A DNA stretch of 64,000 nucleotides from Corallochytrium limacisporum. Lineage: Eukaryota > Opisthokonta. The stretch's first letter is position 1. Each line of letters begins with the position of its first letter. Shown here in pieces: positions 21,174 to 32,233 of this stretch. The notes under the pieces were generated by a model. The model did no database searches. It was given only the letters and a program-made list of their open reading frames with translations, and was not told the DNA's origin. The stretch lies in assembly GCA_002811645.1 (NCBI GenBank), contig PDIP01000020.1, positions 18,663 through 82,662 on the forward strand, in the 5' to 3' direction. A program made the translations under genes and the position numbers.

Positions 21174-23291
21174 CTAGTTTTCCTTGTTGGCGTCCGGTCC
21201 AGCAAGTTCCTCGCTTACACGACGGAGCAGGTTAATCATGTAATCCACAAGCTGCTTGACAGTCTCGTTGGAGCTGCTCAGGGCGCTGATGGTGATGTAT
21301 GTGTTCCACTCGCGACGGTTGTCAATGTGCGTGCACATCCGGCCGTAGTGGCTCAGGATGATCTTATGATGGTTGAAGAAATTCATCTGCACTGTACCAT
21401 CGCTGAGCAGGAAGAAAATACCCACTTTGGTCTTGTACCAGATCCGAATATGATGCGGAGTACGCTTCATGGCAGCTTCATCACCAGAAGAAGCCACGGC
21501 GTTGGATCGCAGGCGCTCGTTCATGACCTGCTGGCATTCCTGCAGAATCTCCACCTGTTTCTCGGCGTACGTGGGGATGTCATCGGTGTTGAGGCGCTCC
21601 ACCTTGGCACCCTTGCGCATGTAGTAGTACTTGTCGATGAGATAGACGTAATTGGGGTCCTTCCCCTGTACCATCTTTGAATAGTGTTGGCGGTCTCTGT
21701 AGATGATACCAGTGGTGCCATCTGACAGTTCGAAAGAGAGCAGACCACCCGCTTCCTTCTCCATCCATTTGCTGACACTGAGGGAAGGGTGAAAGCCAGA
21801 CTCAAGTTTTTCGGCAGGGGCGTTCTTCATCTCTGCCTGGGCTCGTTCCCGGTAGCGGGACATGAGCTTGTGGATCTCGACTAAGGAGCGGTGCTTCGAG
21901 TCCCCTGCGCTAGGAACAACATTTGAGCCCAGAGCAGCGTAGTCAGCCCCGCGCCATTCTTCGGGAGTCTTAACTGTAGGTTTGGCTACGTCTTCTTGCG
22001 AAGACACAATCTCAGCTGAGTTGTTCTCCATGCCCGTGGTGGGGGCATTGGTCAATGCGGTTGTGTTCGTGTAGAGAACCTCTTTGTAGTTCTCACATTC
22101 GTGTGGCACAAAACGCAATGCGTTTCGGGTCAGTTCCGTGGGACTCCAGCCCTGCATCCAGGGATGTTGCAAAATGTGCTTGACGGTTGGTCGGCGCATG
22201 GGGTCAGCACGAAGGCACCAAGTAATGAGTTCTTTAGCAGGTTCACTTATGGGCTTTCCCTTCGGAAAGCGGAAGTAGTTCTTCTTGATTCTGTCATATG
22301 TGGTTTGGACTTCCTTAGTCTCAAACGGAGGCTTGCCAATCAGCATGGCGTACAAACTGACACCAATGCTCCAGACATCAACAGCCCCCCAGTGCGCGTG
22401 TGGTGACTGCAAGACCTCAGGCGCAATATAATTTGGGGTTCCACAGATTGTGTACCGCCGCTGGCCCTTGCTAAAATTGCAGAAGTTTGCCAACCCGAAA
22501 TCTGCAAGCTTGATCTGCATATCGTCACTAATAAGGAAGTTTCCTAACTTCAAATCGCGATGAATGATTCCCTGAGTATGCAAGTATTCCACGGCAGCAC
22601 AAATCTGTTTCATGTAGTACCGAGCCTCCGGCTCCGTAAGAGTCTTTCTGTAGTGAACAAGTTCCAGCATGGTCTTGTTTGAGCACTTTTCGAGAACGAT
22701 GTAGTAGTTTGACCGGTCCTCAAAATTGCGCACAAACTTGACAACGTGTTCATGTTCCATAGTGCTGTGAATGCTGATTTCGTTACGGAGCTTGAACTTC
22801 TCTTTTTCCTTCTTTCCCTTAAGTTTTTCTTTGTCGATGACCTTGACGCAGTAAACCTTTTCACCGCCGGCCTCCTTGAACTCATAGCATTGAGCAAAAC
22901 CGCCCTTGCCCAGCAATTTCCCATACTTGCAGATTTTGTTTACGATAGGGTCGAACACAACCACCCCATTATCTGCCGATGTGGCACCACTGGCGGTGCG
23001 CTGGCGAGATGCTTTGGTGGCACCCACACTTGGTGTCCGCTGTGCAGTAGCTGACGTTTTCTGACCCAACGAAGGGATTCTAGTCGCCGTACTTATCCCA
23101 GACGAAGGAGTTCTTTCCGCGGTCCACCGCGAGGTTGGCTTCACTGCACCCCCAGAGGGGATGCGAGCGTTACCGTCACGAGCACTCAGAGGTTGCCGCA
23201 GTCCCGAAAGAGGAATGAGCTCTGTGCGTCGTGCCGAGGGATCGTATCCGCCAACCATTCTATCTGCCAGCAAGTTTCCCTTGTCAAGCAT
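21174..23291 (-). CDS. PLK1: Polo-like kinase
   Basis: A 705-residue kinase with start ATG at 23291. The kinase domain spans about 121-375: glycine loop LGKGGFAQCYEF, VAIK-type lysine K150, HRDLKLGNF with D246, DFG at D264, and activation loop RRYTICGTPNYIAPEV with the activating Thr at about 281. Two C-terminal polo boxes follow, starting around VSKWMEKEAGGLLSFELSDG and WYKTKVGIFFLLSDGT. They bind phosphopeptides and target the kinase to centrosomes, kinetochores and the division site. The N-terminal 110 residues are an extension with four [R]-[I/T]-P-S-x-G-like repeats (about 43-93), not part of the usual PLK1 layout. The length exceeds human PLK1 (603) mainly because of this extension and the linker. 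Confidence 0.98.
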   Translation of the reverse strand: MLDKGNLLADRMVGGYDPSARRTELIPLSGLRQPLSARDGNARIPSGGAVKPTSRWTAERTPSSGISTATRIPSLGQKTSATAQRTPSVGATKASRQRTASGATSADNGVVVFDPIVNKICKYGKLLGKGGFAQCYEFKEAGGEKVYCVKVIDKEKLKGKKEKEKFKLRNEISIHSTMEHEHVVKFVRNFEDRSNYYIVLEKCSNKTMLELVHYRKTLTEPEARYYMKQICAAVEYLHTQGIIHRDLKLGNFLISDDMQIKLADFGLANFCNFSKGQRRYTICGTPNYIAPEVLQSPHAHWGAVDVWSIGVSLYAMLIGKPPFETKEVQTTYDRIKKNYFRFPKGKPISEPAKELITWCLRADPMRRPTVKHILQHPWMQGWSPTELTRNALRFVPHECENYKEVLYTNTTALTNAPTTGMENNSAEIVSSQEDVAKPTVKTPEEWRGADYAALGSNVVPSAGDSKHRSLVEIHKLMSRYRERAQAEMKNAPAEKLESGFHPSLSVSKWMEKEAGGLLSFELSDGTTGIIYRDRQHYSKMVQGKDPNYVYLIDKYYYMRKGAKVERLNTDDIPTYAEKQVEILQECQQVMNERLRSNAVASSGDEAAMKRTPHHIRIWYKTKVGIFFLLSDGTVQMNFFNHHKIILSHYGRMCTHIDNRREWNTYITISALSSSNETVKQLVDYMINLLRRVSEELAGPDANKEN

Positions 23292-25601
23292 TTAACCCTA
23301 AGTGTCTATATCTACGTGATCAATATGTTCTCTGCCTCATTTGCTTCTGGAGCCGTTCGAAAAAGAACCAGTTTTGAAATATGTTCACAATGACTATAGT
23401 GACGTCGTAGTATGGTGCCCCCAAGATCCCTACAGATTTCATCCATAACATAGCTGCACTGCCAAGTCTTTCCACAACAAACCCAAAACCCGCCACCTCC
23501 TTATCTCCAACTATTTTGGAGCGAAAGCTGGAGATAATGCAAAGGAAAAGGAGCCTCTTTGTCATATCCATGGTACGGAAGTGCAGAACAAGAAGCAATT
23601 GAACATCGGACACTGTGTGCACACCACAAAGCGAGTGGTCAATGTGGTCTCTCTCGGCACTTGGCGGCAGGATAAGACAAGAGCAGATAGTCCTGTGCTA
23701 GTTGCATTTTCAGTGGTGCCCCATAACCATACTGAACATATGGCTCACAGAAACTGTTAACTGACAATTTACCGCAATCCGAACCCAAAGAAACAGTTTC
23801 GGAACTGGCCCCGCTTTGCTCGGTGTTTGGTTGCTGGCACTTTTCTTTGTTCCTTCTTTTTACCCAAAGTCTCAAACACACACTCCCTCACCCTCTCTCC
23901 CTCCTTCTTAGTTTCTGAACACCAGTTTTCTTCGCGCTATTTCAAATTTCCAGACCAAAGCGCGCGTAAATTGCAGGGCGGGTCCCCGGGGACCCCTCCC
24001 GCGGAGGCCTCCCTTCGCATGGCTCTCCCCGTCGCCATACGAAATATATTCGCTGACGATCGCCCTTGGTGTCGTCTCCGGCCTATGTGCCCGAATCCGC
24101 GACCCCTCTCCGGGACGGCCTTCGCTCCGTTTCTCACCCTTTGGCGCAAGAATGAAAACCGGCCCAGCGGGCGTTGCGGGCGTGTACTGAAACTACGTAG
24201 GGCAACGCTGAATTACCCCCCCCGGGGGGGGGGGAGGTACCGGATCCAAGGGAAAAATAAAAAAACTAAAGGAAAGAGCACACCTGCCGCCCCCCAACCA
24301 CCCCGGGGGGGGGGGGCGGAGCAAACAAGGGAGGCGAGAGGGTGGCCCTCCGCAGCACCGTCCGTGTGTGCATATTGCCTTCCCGGTTCCCTGAGGTACA
24401 CCTCTCTCGCTACCCCCCCCCCGTTCCCTTTTCTGCTGTTGGCCGAGGGTTTTTCTTCGGGGGCCTGGGAGTATAGACGTGGGCCCTTTACCCGTACCGT
24501 GTGCGCTCCCCGCTCCTTGTTTTTTGTTTCCCTCGTTGCCTTGCGCCTCGGTTTTTGTTTCTTTATTTTTTTTGACTTTTTTTTCCCGTTTCCGGTTTTT
24601 CGAACCCCTCGCGCCTGATATTTCGCGGAGCAACGGGGAAGGAAATTGGGGGGGGGGGAAATTGCTGGACAGGCGCATATAAAATAATAGATCCCCGCAC
24701 AATCCCATACATTCACCATGTCCGTGCTGGCACTCCTTCACCCCGGGGTGGGGTGATTCTCGCACTTGCTGGCCTCGCTCGGCAGTACCGAAAGTACCAG
24801 ACTGTTCTCGTGCACCGATTTGGAGACCCTCTGGCCCGATTCGCTTTACTTTCACTAGGAAAACAGAGAATATTGCTCAGTGTGGTACATTCACGCCCCG
24901 CCAAAGACTTCCCCGGAACCGAGGAACCGACCCGTTGCCATCGACCGGGCGCGGATAGGTCAAAATTTACGCGCGTTTTCCGAGAACGGTAGTCAGTGTT
25001 CTGAATTGTCTGGCATCAATTTTCTAATCCGCGCCATTTCTAGGCATATCCGGCCCTGTGTTTGGGCGAGGGGTCCAATTCCAAACTCAGGGACCCCGCA
25101 ATCGGGCCAAACGGTCTTGCTTAGTATGGCGTGGGGTCGATGGGGGGGGGAGCCCTTGGTGACCGACCGGCGGACAGGATCCCCCTGTCGGATGATATCG
25201 CAAAGAAGAACACAATCACACTCTCCAACTTCCCAAAATTCGGACGATTCGTTCGTGGCTGTCCTCAAAGATGACATCGCCCTAAAGCGGGCTCATAGGG
25301 TAGTTTGTTGACAGGGTAAATGCATTGGACGACAGCCATTGTGATGCGCACGCTGCTGCATAGCCAGGTGAACCTGCGATGACGTTGAGAGACATATTGG
25401 ACAAGTATGTTAAGGAACTTCTGACACATTCCTGCTAGCTACGAGCACGACCAAAGCCATACACACAGGAAAGATGTTCATGATGTTTAAGGGAACTTGA
25501 GTGTACGAGAAACTAACTATGTAATGATGAATATGCTCATGATGAATGCTACAATATGATGGATGGTGTGGATGGTGTGTGTGGATGATGGTGTGGATAT
25601 C
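23292..25601. other. Intergenic, GC-tract rich
   Basis: No gene is supported. It holds several C(n)G(n) palindromes (near 24216-24236 and 24302-24316), a C run at about 24413-24422 and a 12-base G run near 24648-24659. The 3' part (25440-25600) has ATGATG-type and GTGTGGATGGT-type short repeats just past the end of the Vps26 gene. Confidence 0.5.
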
Positions 25602-25602
25602 T
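25555..25602. repeat. GGATGGTGT-type short tandem repeat
   Basis: Irregular repeats of ATGGTGTGG and GGATGATGG lie directly downstream of the Vps26 stop codon, within its likely 3' untranslated region. Confidence 0.7.
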
Positions 25603-26738
25603 TATGATCCCTGAGCTTTACTGTCACCCAGAGGATCGGCTTTCAGTGGCGCAGGTGCAGGGGCCGTAGCGGGTGCAGGGGCAGATTCAGGTGCAAGTGC
25701 AGGGGCAGATTCAGGTGCAAGTGCAGGTACAGGGGCGAAGGCAGGGGCTGGCGCAGGTGCAGGTGCAGGTGCAGGCGCAGGTGCAGGTGTGGCACTGGGA
25801 AGGGCGGGTGCTGCATCGACTGGCTCTTGCTGCTTACCGACATTAGGCTGGCGCCAGATAATGATTTCCTGCTGCTTGTAGTACCGGCGATCCTCTTCAT
25901 CAATCAGGACCAGATTAAGGTAGTACCTGACACTGAACTGCTTGTTAATATCCTTCATGGTGGGAGTCAGCGGGTATCCCGCAAGGTAGAGGCGGAGGGG
26001 AATACATTCCCCCTTGGTGGGGGCGCCATCCATAACCTCAAACTTCGCCATAGTCTCGTTCTCATAATATATATTGGTGCCTGAACCTGTCGACTCACGC
26101 TTGATGACTGCCACTTCCATCATCTTGATTTTCAGGCGCACCAACAAGAAGTAAATCTTGCCCACAATGACGTCCCGCATATGGTACTTGGCCTTGTTAT
26201 ACTCAAACTCAATATGTAGACAGTCCTCAATACCAACATCCATCTTAATGGGCATACTGGCATTCTCTGCAGGTTCATCAGTGTTGAAGACCCAAATCTC
26301 TTCCTCCTTAGTAATGGAACCCATCTTCTTGTGCACAGACGCGCGCACAAAGTAACGGAGGCGCACATTGATACCATTGTAAGATTCATACTGCTTCTCA
26401 ACTCTTGGGAACTCAAAAGGGAACTCTGTCGACTGCCCCAATTCACCAGGCGGAGCAAGGGTCCTGCTCAACGACACGAAGTCATTGCTGTTACCACGGT
26501 CATAGAAAAGTTCGATCTGACCCACGAAGTCAACACGGATTCCGTCGTGCTTAAACACTTTCCCAGGATTGCGGACTAGGACCTTGACCTTTCCGCGTAC
26601 TGTATCACCGTCATGATGTAAGAAAATCTTTCTTTTATTCCCCTGTGGATCAACCTGCTCCAGCTCTTCATGACCCTCTCCGTCGAGTTCAACAAAGACC
26701 TCAATGGGATTACCCAGAGAGAAACCAAAGAAACTCAT
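25602..26738 (-). CDS. VPS26: Retromer subunit Vps26 with Ala-Pro-rich tail
   Basis: A 378-residue protein with start ATG at 26738. Residues 1 to about 300 are an arrestin-fold Vps26. Visible blocks are GIRVDFVGQIELF, LAPPGELGQSTEFPFEF, VEKQYESYNGINVRLRYF, the very conserved GIEDCLHIEFEYNKAKYHM and DVIVGKIYFLLVRLKIK, and FSVRYYLNLVLIDEEDRRYY. Vps26 joins Vps35 and Vps29 to return receptors from endosomes to the Golgi or plasma membrane. From about residue 315 an Ala-Pro-rich tail of some 55 residues (APAPAPAPAPAPAFAP, ALAPESAP) replaces the usual short disordered end. Two perfect 24-base tandem units (25673-25720) encode part of it. Confidence 0.97.
   Translation of the reverse strand: MSFFGFSLGNPIEVFVELDGEGHEELEQVDPQGNKRKIFLHHDGDTVRGKVKVLVRNPGKVFKHDGIRVDFVGQIELFYDRGNSNDFVSLSRTLAPPGELGQSTEFPFEFPRVEKQYESYNGINVRLRYFVRASVHKKMGSITKEEEIWVFNTDEPAENASMPIKMDVGIEDCLHIEFEYNKAKYHMRDVIVGKIYFLLVRLKIKMMEVAVIKRESTGSGTNIYYENETMAKFEVMDGAPTKGECIPLRLYLAGYPLTPTMKDINKQFSVRYYLNLVLIDEEDRRYYKQQEIIIWRQPNVGKQQEPVDAAPALPSATPAPAPAPAPAPAPAPAFAPVPALAPESAPALAPESAPAPATAPAPAPLKADPLGDSKAQGS
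25673..25720 (-). repeat. Exact 24-base tandem duplication in Vps26 tail
   Basis: GTGCAGGGGCAGATTCAGGT plus GCAA is present twice without mismatch. It encodes the repeated unit ALAPESAP and lies within a longer GCAGGT-rich minisatellite that reaches about 25795. Confidence 0.95.
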
Positions 26739-27134
26739 TTTTCTACCGTATTATTGGTACCAGGGTTAGTACTACTGTATCCTATCTAGACTATATATAG
26801 GCTTAGGCATATTATGTCACATGTCACACGATTTCGAGCTGGTTGATCTTATGTAGCCCTTCTACGCAAGGGAAAGTCGTTAAGCCAAGTGACAACTCAT
26901 TTCACGGTGTGACGCCAGCAGAGTCCGTGAGACCCCTCCCCCGCCTTTCGCCAGCCATAAACGGTTCGGTTAGTATATTTAGTATGCGCGGTGGAGGGTT
27001 ATCAATGCCCGGGGAAGGGAAAACAATGATTTTTTATGGTGGATGATATAATAACTGATAACCTGTTTATTTTGGTTTCTGTGAGACATTGAAATCTACT
27101 CTGTTCCCTGATGATGCGCCTGCATCAAGCTTGT
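26739..27134. other. Intergenic between Vps26 and transporter
   Basis: The region holds the Vps26 promoter and the 3' flank of the transporter gene. CTATATATAG near 26791 could serve as a TATA element for Vps26, about 50 bases upstream of its start codon. Nothing else is recognisable. Confidence 0.4.
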
Positions 27135-29090
27135 TCAATACCGCGTACCGTTGTTAACTTCATACAGATATCGGAAAGCATCGAAAGGAGTCATATCGCC
27201 CTTCTGTGCACAATAGCTCTGGTCTTCGTCTGCTTTTGCGGTGATCCAGTCGTGGACAGATGTTGCTGTGGAGAAGATCATGGCGAAGATGCCAAAGGCA
27301 AGGACAAGGTTGGGACCGTAGCGCTTGGACCAGGGAACGTCGGTTTGGAGTGTGCGGGAGTAAAACATTGGCGGGAATATGAAAGCCAATGGAGTACATG
27401 CTACTGCACCGATCAGTGAGACAAAGTTGTCCACTCGGGCCGCGCCAACGATACCGACCAAAACTGCCGCAGTGACAATACCCGCACGGATGGTGTTCTT
27501 GGTCCACTTCTTCCTAAGGGACTTGCGGTCATCATTGGGATACACAAGCCTCTCGATGACACGGCATGCAGGGAAGGCCATGAGAGGGAACGTGAACAGA
27601 ATCGCCAAGCAGTAACTCAACTGGATGATCAATGCAGGAACGCCACCTAGATTCAGGGTAATGATGGATTCCGTCTGATCCCCGTATGTGAGATAGTTTA
27701 TGCCTCCAAAGACCACAAGAATTGCAACGATGAGGTACATAATTTTGGTAAAAAGGTCAGGAAGCTTTTCAGGTTCCTTCATTGCGAGTTCAATGGGAAC
27801 AATCATAGCAATGCCTTCAAAGGAGAAGATCGCAGTACCCAGCATGACTAGGGCAGTATCCCACTGGGAGAGGGCGACGTTCGGTCCAGGGCCCCGTACA
27901 CTCAAGATTACCGCATCTTCCGCCAAAATATAGGCAAGAGTGCTAAAGATAACTACATTGGCAATCATGTTGGTGAGCGCAAAGTACTTCAAACGACGAA
28001 CCCAGGTCAACGGAACCAAAACTGGCATTAAAGCCACCATATAAACCCACTCATTCATGTAAAGGCCACAGTCTGTGATCACCCCAAACGCATCACGCAA
28101 GTTCTTAGCAATGAACACAATGTAGGCACAGCAAAATCCAAATTGCGAGAAGAAGACAGCAACATCCACTGCGGCCCGTCCATGCTTGCCGTACAGTTTG
28201 TCAGCCATATCGCCATACGTGTTCACTATGATTCCATTGCGTCCCATTTCTTGCCTGGTCATTAGCAACAACTGCGCCCCATACCATGTCATCCAGCCAC
28301 AAACCAGCAATAACACTGTGCCAATAAGCAAACCAGCTGAGCTGTAACCTTTGGGGATAAAGAGAACACCACTGCCAATAAATGCCTTGATCAGCGCGAA
28401 GATAGTACGTCCAATCCCGCTACCATGCTTCAACCGTTGGACCTTTAAGTGTTTGCGCGCCTTCGCCATTTCTTCCGGGGGAGGTCTGTGTGCTGCCAGC
28501 AGTGGCGCTCGCTCATTCAATTCCTGCTCCGTGAATGATTCCCGACGGACACCAGCAGCTCGCTCATGGTCGCTGAGATCTTCCTCGCTGGATTCATCTG
28601 AGTCAACCTCCAGTCCGTAGATACGAGGATCGATCAAATTGATACCGAGAACCAAGAACCGTCTTGCAGTGCTTCCCATGTATGTGTAATCCGTAGGGTC
28701 TATTCTGTCCATTGTTGAAGACCGTGTACGCCGTAGCATGGGTAGGTGCATCGCATTCTCTCGCTCTCGGGCAATCACTTCGTGCACATTGTGGAGTGAC
28801 GGCGCAGACCCGCTGCGTGGCAGTCCATTGTGTACACCAGCGGTCGTCACCACACTGGTATGTGTCAACATCTCGCCTTCGGCCGTGTGAGGCATATGAA
28901 CGACATCCTGTGCTGTTACTTCCTCGCCGTCCCAGTCAGGCGCTAAGTATACCCGAGAGAGTTCCGCCTGTGGCATGATATTTGGTGCGTACCGCTCTGG
29001 GCTGTGAGATCGCTCCCTGGGCCTGCCATTACGGGAGGGTGAGCTTGAGCGCCCTCCACTAGTCCTTGTTGAAGGTTTTTTGGGGGACAT
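27135..29090 (-). CDS. AVT/SLC36-type vacuolar amino-acid transporter
   Basis: A 651-residue protein of the amino acid/auxin permease family. The first 230 residues are a hydrophilic cytosolic region with SPSRNGRPRERSHSPERY and DSDESSEEDLSD. About eleven transmembrane helices follow. The first carries the family-typical IFALIKAFIGSGVLFIPKGY. Another holds FSQFGFCCAYIVFIAKNL, and FSFEGIAMIVPIELAMKEPE is the conserved helix-6 region. The family moves neutral or small amino acids with protons across vacuolar, lysosomal or plasma membranes. The long N-terminal region fits fungal AVT3/AVT4-like vacuolar exporters, but substrate cannot be read from the sequence. It is upstream of Vps26 on the same strand. 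Confidence 0.92.
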   Translation of the reverse strand: MSPKKPSTRTSGGRSSSPSRNGRPRERSHSPERYAPNIMPQAELSRVYLAPDWDGEEVTAQDVVHMPHTAEGEMLTHTSVVTTAGVHNGLPRSGSAPSLHNVHEVIARERENAMHLPMLRRTRSSTMDRIDPTDYTYMGSTARRFLVLGINLIDPRIYGLEVDSDESSEEDLSDHERAAGVRRESFTEQELNERAPLLAAHRPPPEEMAKARKHLKVQRLKHGSGIGRTIFALIKAFIGSGVLFIPKGYSSAGLLIGTVLLLVCGWMTWYGAQLLLMTRQEMGRNGIIVNTYGDMADKLYGKHGRAAVDVAVFFSQFGFCCAYIVFIAKNLRDAFGVITDCGLYMNEWVYMVALMPVLVPLTWVRRLKYFALTNMIANVVIFSTLAYILAEDAVILSVRGPGPNVALSQWDTALVMLGTAIFSFEGIAMIVPIELAMKEPEKLPDLFTKIMYLIVAILVVFGGINYLTYGDQTESIITLNLGGVPALIIQLSYCLAILFTFPLMAFPACRVIERLVYPNDDRKSLRKKWTKNTIRAGIVTAAVLVGIVGAARVDNFVSLIGAVACTPLAFIFPPMFYSRTLQTDVPWSKRYGPNLVLAFGIFAMIFSTATSVHDWITAKADEDQSYCAQKGDMTPFDAFRYLYEVNNGTRY

Positions 29091-31640
29091 AACTACTAAT
29101 TTTTCGGATGCTTATTGAGCCATCACATGTCTGACGCCCGCTACCTGGATTGAATGACTTTGTTTTGGTCGGACTTTCACTACAAATATCCCCACGGTCA
29201 TCCTCTGCTGTATTGGGATGATACGGAAATGGTCGTAAACACTCTTTTACGTACCCAAACTGTATCAATTAGACTCACTGGTGCGCATCAAATCCAAGCT
29301 CTAGCAGAAAGAAGGATCTGCCGCATTGACTTGGGTCATAGTCCCTTGCAAGCCCACCACTGTGAGACCCCGGAAACCGTCCCACACTAACTGTCAGGAG
29401 CTGGCGGAGACGGAAGAGTCATAGAGTCCGGGGATCCGTATAAACTGTACCGCAAGGAGGTCCTTCTCTGGAGGGGGGGGGGGAATTATCCTGCCTTGGG
29501 AGCTCAAGACCATCCGAGTTTCTTGTGTACGCGGAATTGTTAATGAGCGGCCCGGCGGAGAGGCGCCAAATTTCTCTCACAGAGAGGAACCGGGGGGTTT
29601 GTTCTGACCTGTGCTTTACGTCACCGCTGACGGCATCGTCATCGGTGGAAGCTACCCAGCCCAACTGACTCGCACAGATAGGTCGTCAATTCTGACAAAG
29701 ATGTCGGAAGGCACTATGGAGATGATCCTTTCCATGTTCGCAAGTACTGATGATATTATGACAAACACCCCGCAGATGAAATGGTGTTGGTGGCATTGTA
29801 ACGACTCCCCGTCCACTCATGTCCTAGCTCCTTACAAACCCGACCCGCCTCCAGATCACTGTTGCATCGTGTACGGAACTAGTGCTTTGTACTCTGTTCA
29901 AAATGCTGTGCTCCTCCATGTCCGTTACCCTAAGTCGGCAGACCCATGAGGACTCACACTACGGGTTCTTGGGAGATCGGAGTCCCTGTATCATCTCCCA
30001 TTGCAAATTACCACAATACTACGTTCCCAATCTCTAACCACTTGCTTGAGAAACTCTCTTCCTTACATGCCCTTCATATTGTGATGCTCTCGTCCACAAC
30101 ACCATGACTATTGCCTCTGGCCAAGGACTGCCGGCCCAGGACCCAGTTCCATCGAGCGTGGAGCCGCCAACCCGACCCCTTTGTCCTTGACATTCAAATT
30201 TATTGCGCGCAGGACCCGCGACCCAGCCCCTTTGCCTTATTGGATCGTCAACCGAAATGACCGGGAGCAAGCAACCTGAAGCTCACAAAATCAAGAAAGC
30301 CATCAATTTTGACTCATGCCATGCAAAGCTCATATATACGGGAAGCCGATCGAAACCGCTTTGCATGGCACACAAAGGTAGAGCGATCTACCACGCCGTG
30401 CGAGGACGGGCGGCCTCCAGCTGTTCATCCGCCCTCATTCAAGTATAACATTTACTGAGGCATCGCAGAGACTGTGCACCTAACCAGCATATATTAGAAT
30501 TCAGTATTAGAATTCGGATCTGGGAGAGGTCCTGGGCTCCTGTAAGTGAGCGCAAGTATATGGAACTCCAGAGGTCGAGGGTGGACCGCACGACCCAATT
30601 GACAACGTGCAGATACACACCCGGGGGAGGTGAATCTGATACATGTGTTGGCGGCCCGCCAACAACTCTTGACAAGTTTCTCTATGAAATACGGGATCAC
30701 AGGTTTTTGGTCCCGCACCATGATCTCCCTCCCATGCCGCCTGCGTATTCATATCTAACAGAACGGGGTAGCGAACAAAAATTCGAATCACTTCTGTGAG
30801 GTTGTTCTTTCCGAAGAATGTTTTACTTTTTATCCCATTCAATCAGTACTGAAATGGGGCAGTTTCTTGACATCATCGACCACCCACCAAGTGGACAACC
30901 CTGGTACCCAGCATATCACGACATAGACCCACATTTGCTCAATAGTCAATGTACCCGTGGAATGACAATTAGGCCCCCATTCTCGGTTCCTTAGCTGCCC
31001 CTTGCCTCTCCCTCAACTCAGTTCCATACGTCGCCTGCACTAGGCAGCCGCAGTTTCGCGCAGTGAGAGTCCCAGGTTGGGGTCTCCCAGCAAAAAAATA
31101 ATGGGGAAAACACTCCAAGAATGCGACAAGCAAACGGGCAGCGATCGCGGTACGAGAAAAAATTTCCCTTCATGCAACGTTCTCTCTCATCACGTTCTAC
31201 TTCAAAAATACATCAAAATTGCCATTCAATTATCATAGTGAGCATATGCATAGTTTCCAGACTGTTGCCACTCCGCCACCTGCCAAGACCGGGGAGCTGC
31301 CAGACGACCAGCGAAAAGGCAAGCCGGGACAATACCGGTTGCCCCACGACATGAATCCTCTATACTTAATCTGCCCGCATTTCCAAGCAAAGGAAATAGG
31401 TTTATCGTCTCTTCTACTGGAATTGTGCATTGGTAGCAGGGCCACACAGCTAATCAGACTATAACGCCAGTGAGCTTGGAGGTGTAGGGATAACTAAATC
31501 TGTCCCTCGCCGGTCATCACATGCGGACTGTGAGTATTAAAGCGAGCAGGTGATACGGTCATACCCCCTATCACTCATTGGGAGGGGCAACAGAGGTCTC
31601 GAGTGCTAAGAGAGAGACAATTTGCAGGAGAAGAAGTTTT

Positions 31641-31673
31641 CCTCTCTCTCTCTCTCGCTCTCTCCCTCCCCTT
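31641..31673. repeat. CT microsatellite
   Basis: CTCTCTCTCTCTCTCGCTCTCTC followed by CCTCCC. It is complementary to the GA tract about 95 bases downstream. Confidence 0.9.
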
Positions 31674-31765
31674 TCCGGGGAAGGTGGACTCTTGACAGTT
31701 TCTGCTAAACCGGGGTTGCACAAGTGAGTAACCGAACATACCAAGAATAAACACAGCGAAGGACG

Positions 31766-31795
31766 AAAGAGAGAGATAGAGAGAGAGAGAGAGCA
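31766..31795. repeat. GA microsatellite
   Basis: GAAAGAGAGAGATAGAGAGA continuing in GA units. It can pair with the CT tract upstream to form a fold-back. Confidence 0.9.
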
Positions 31796-32211
31796 GTCAG
31801 TCAGCAGTCAACAGCGGGAAATATCGATGAGGTCTTCCAGTGTGCTTGGGTCCCAGTGAACGCGAGAGAAGATGTGCAGAGGTCCTCTTCCCGGTGTTCC
31901 TCCCTTTTTGACCAGCCCAGATCACTAACATTAGGTACTGACAGTGTGCCTTGTTCAGGACCGACGGGCTGGGTCGGTCTCCTGCTTTTGGGTGACCGGA
32001 GGGATTGGATCTGCGGCAGACAAGCGGTCACAGTTTAGCAAAAGGCGAGCGCACCGATCGTGCGTGCTGGGTCTCAGTGGTCAGTATATCGGTCGATAAT
32101 CGCGAACTTGCAGGGAAACTTGTACCGAAGCGGGCCGGAGCGAGCAGAAGTGGTGTGATCACACACCCTCTCCTTTGGGTTCTGGGCGGTGTACGCCAAG
32201 GCGGGTAAGGG

Positions 32212-32233
32212 GGGCAATTTTTGGAAATTGCCC
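32212..32233. other. Perfect short hairpin
   Basis: GGGCAATTT, a TTGG loop and AAATTGCCC form a nine-base-pair perfect stem. No gene is adjacent. Function is unknown. Confidence 0.7.
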
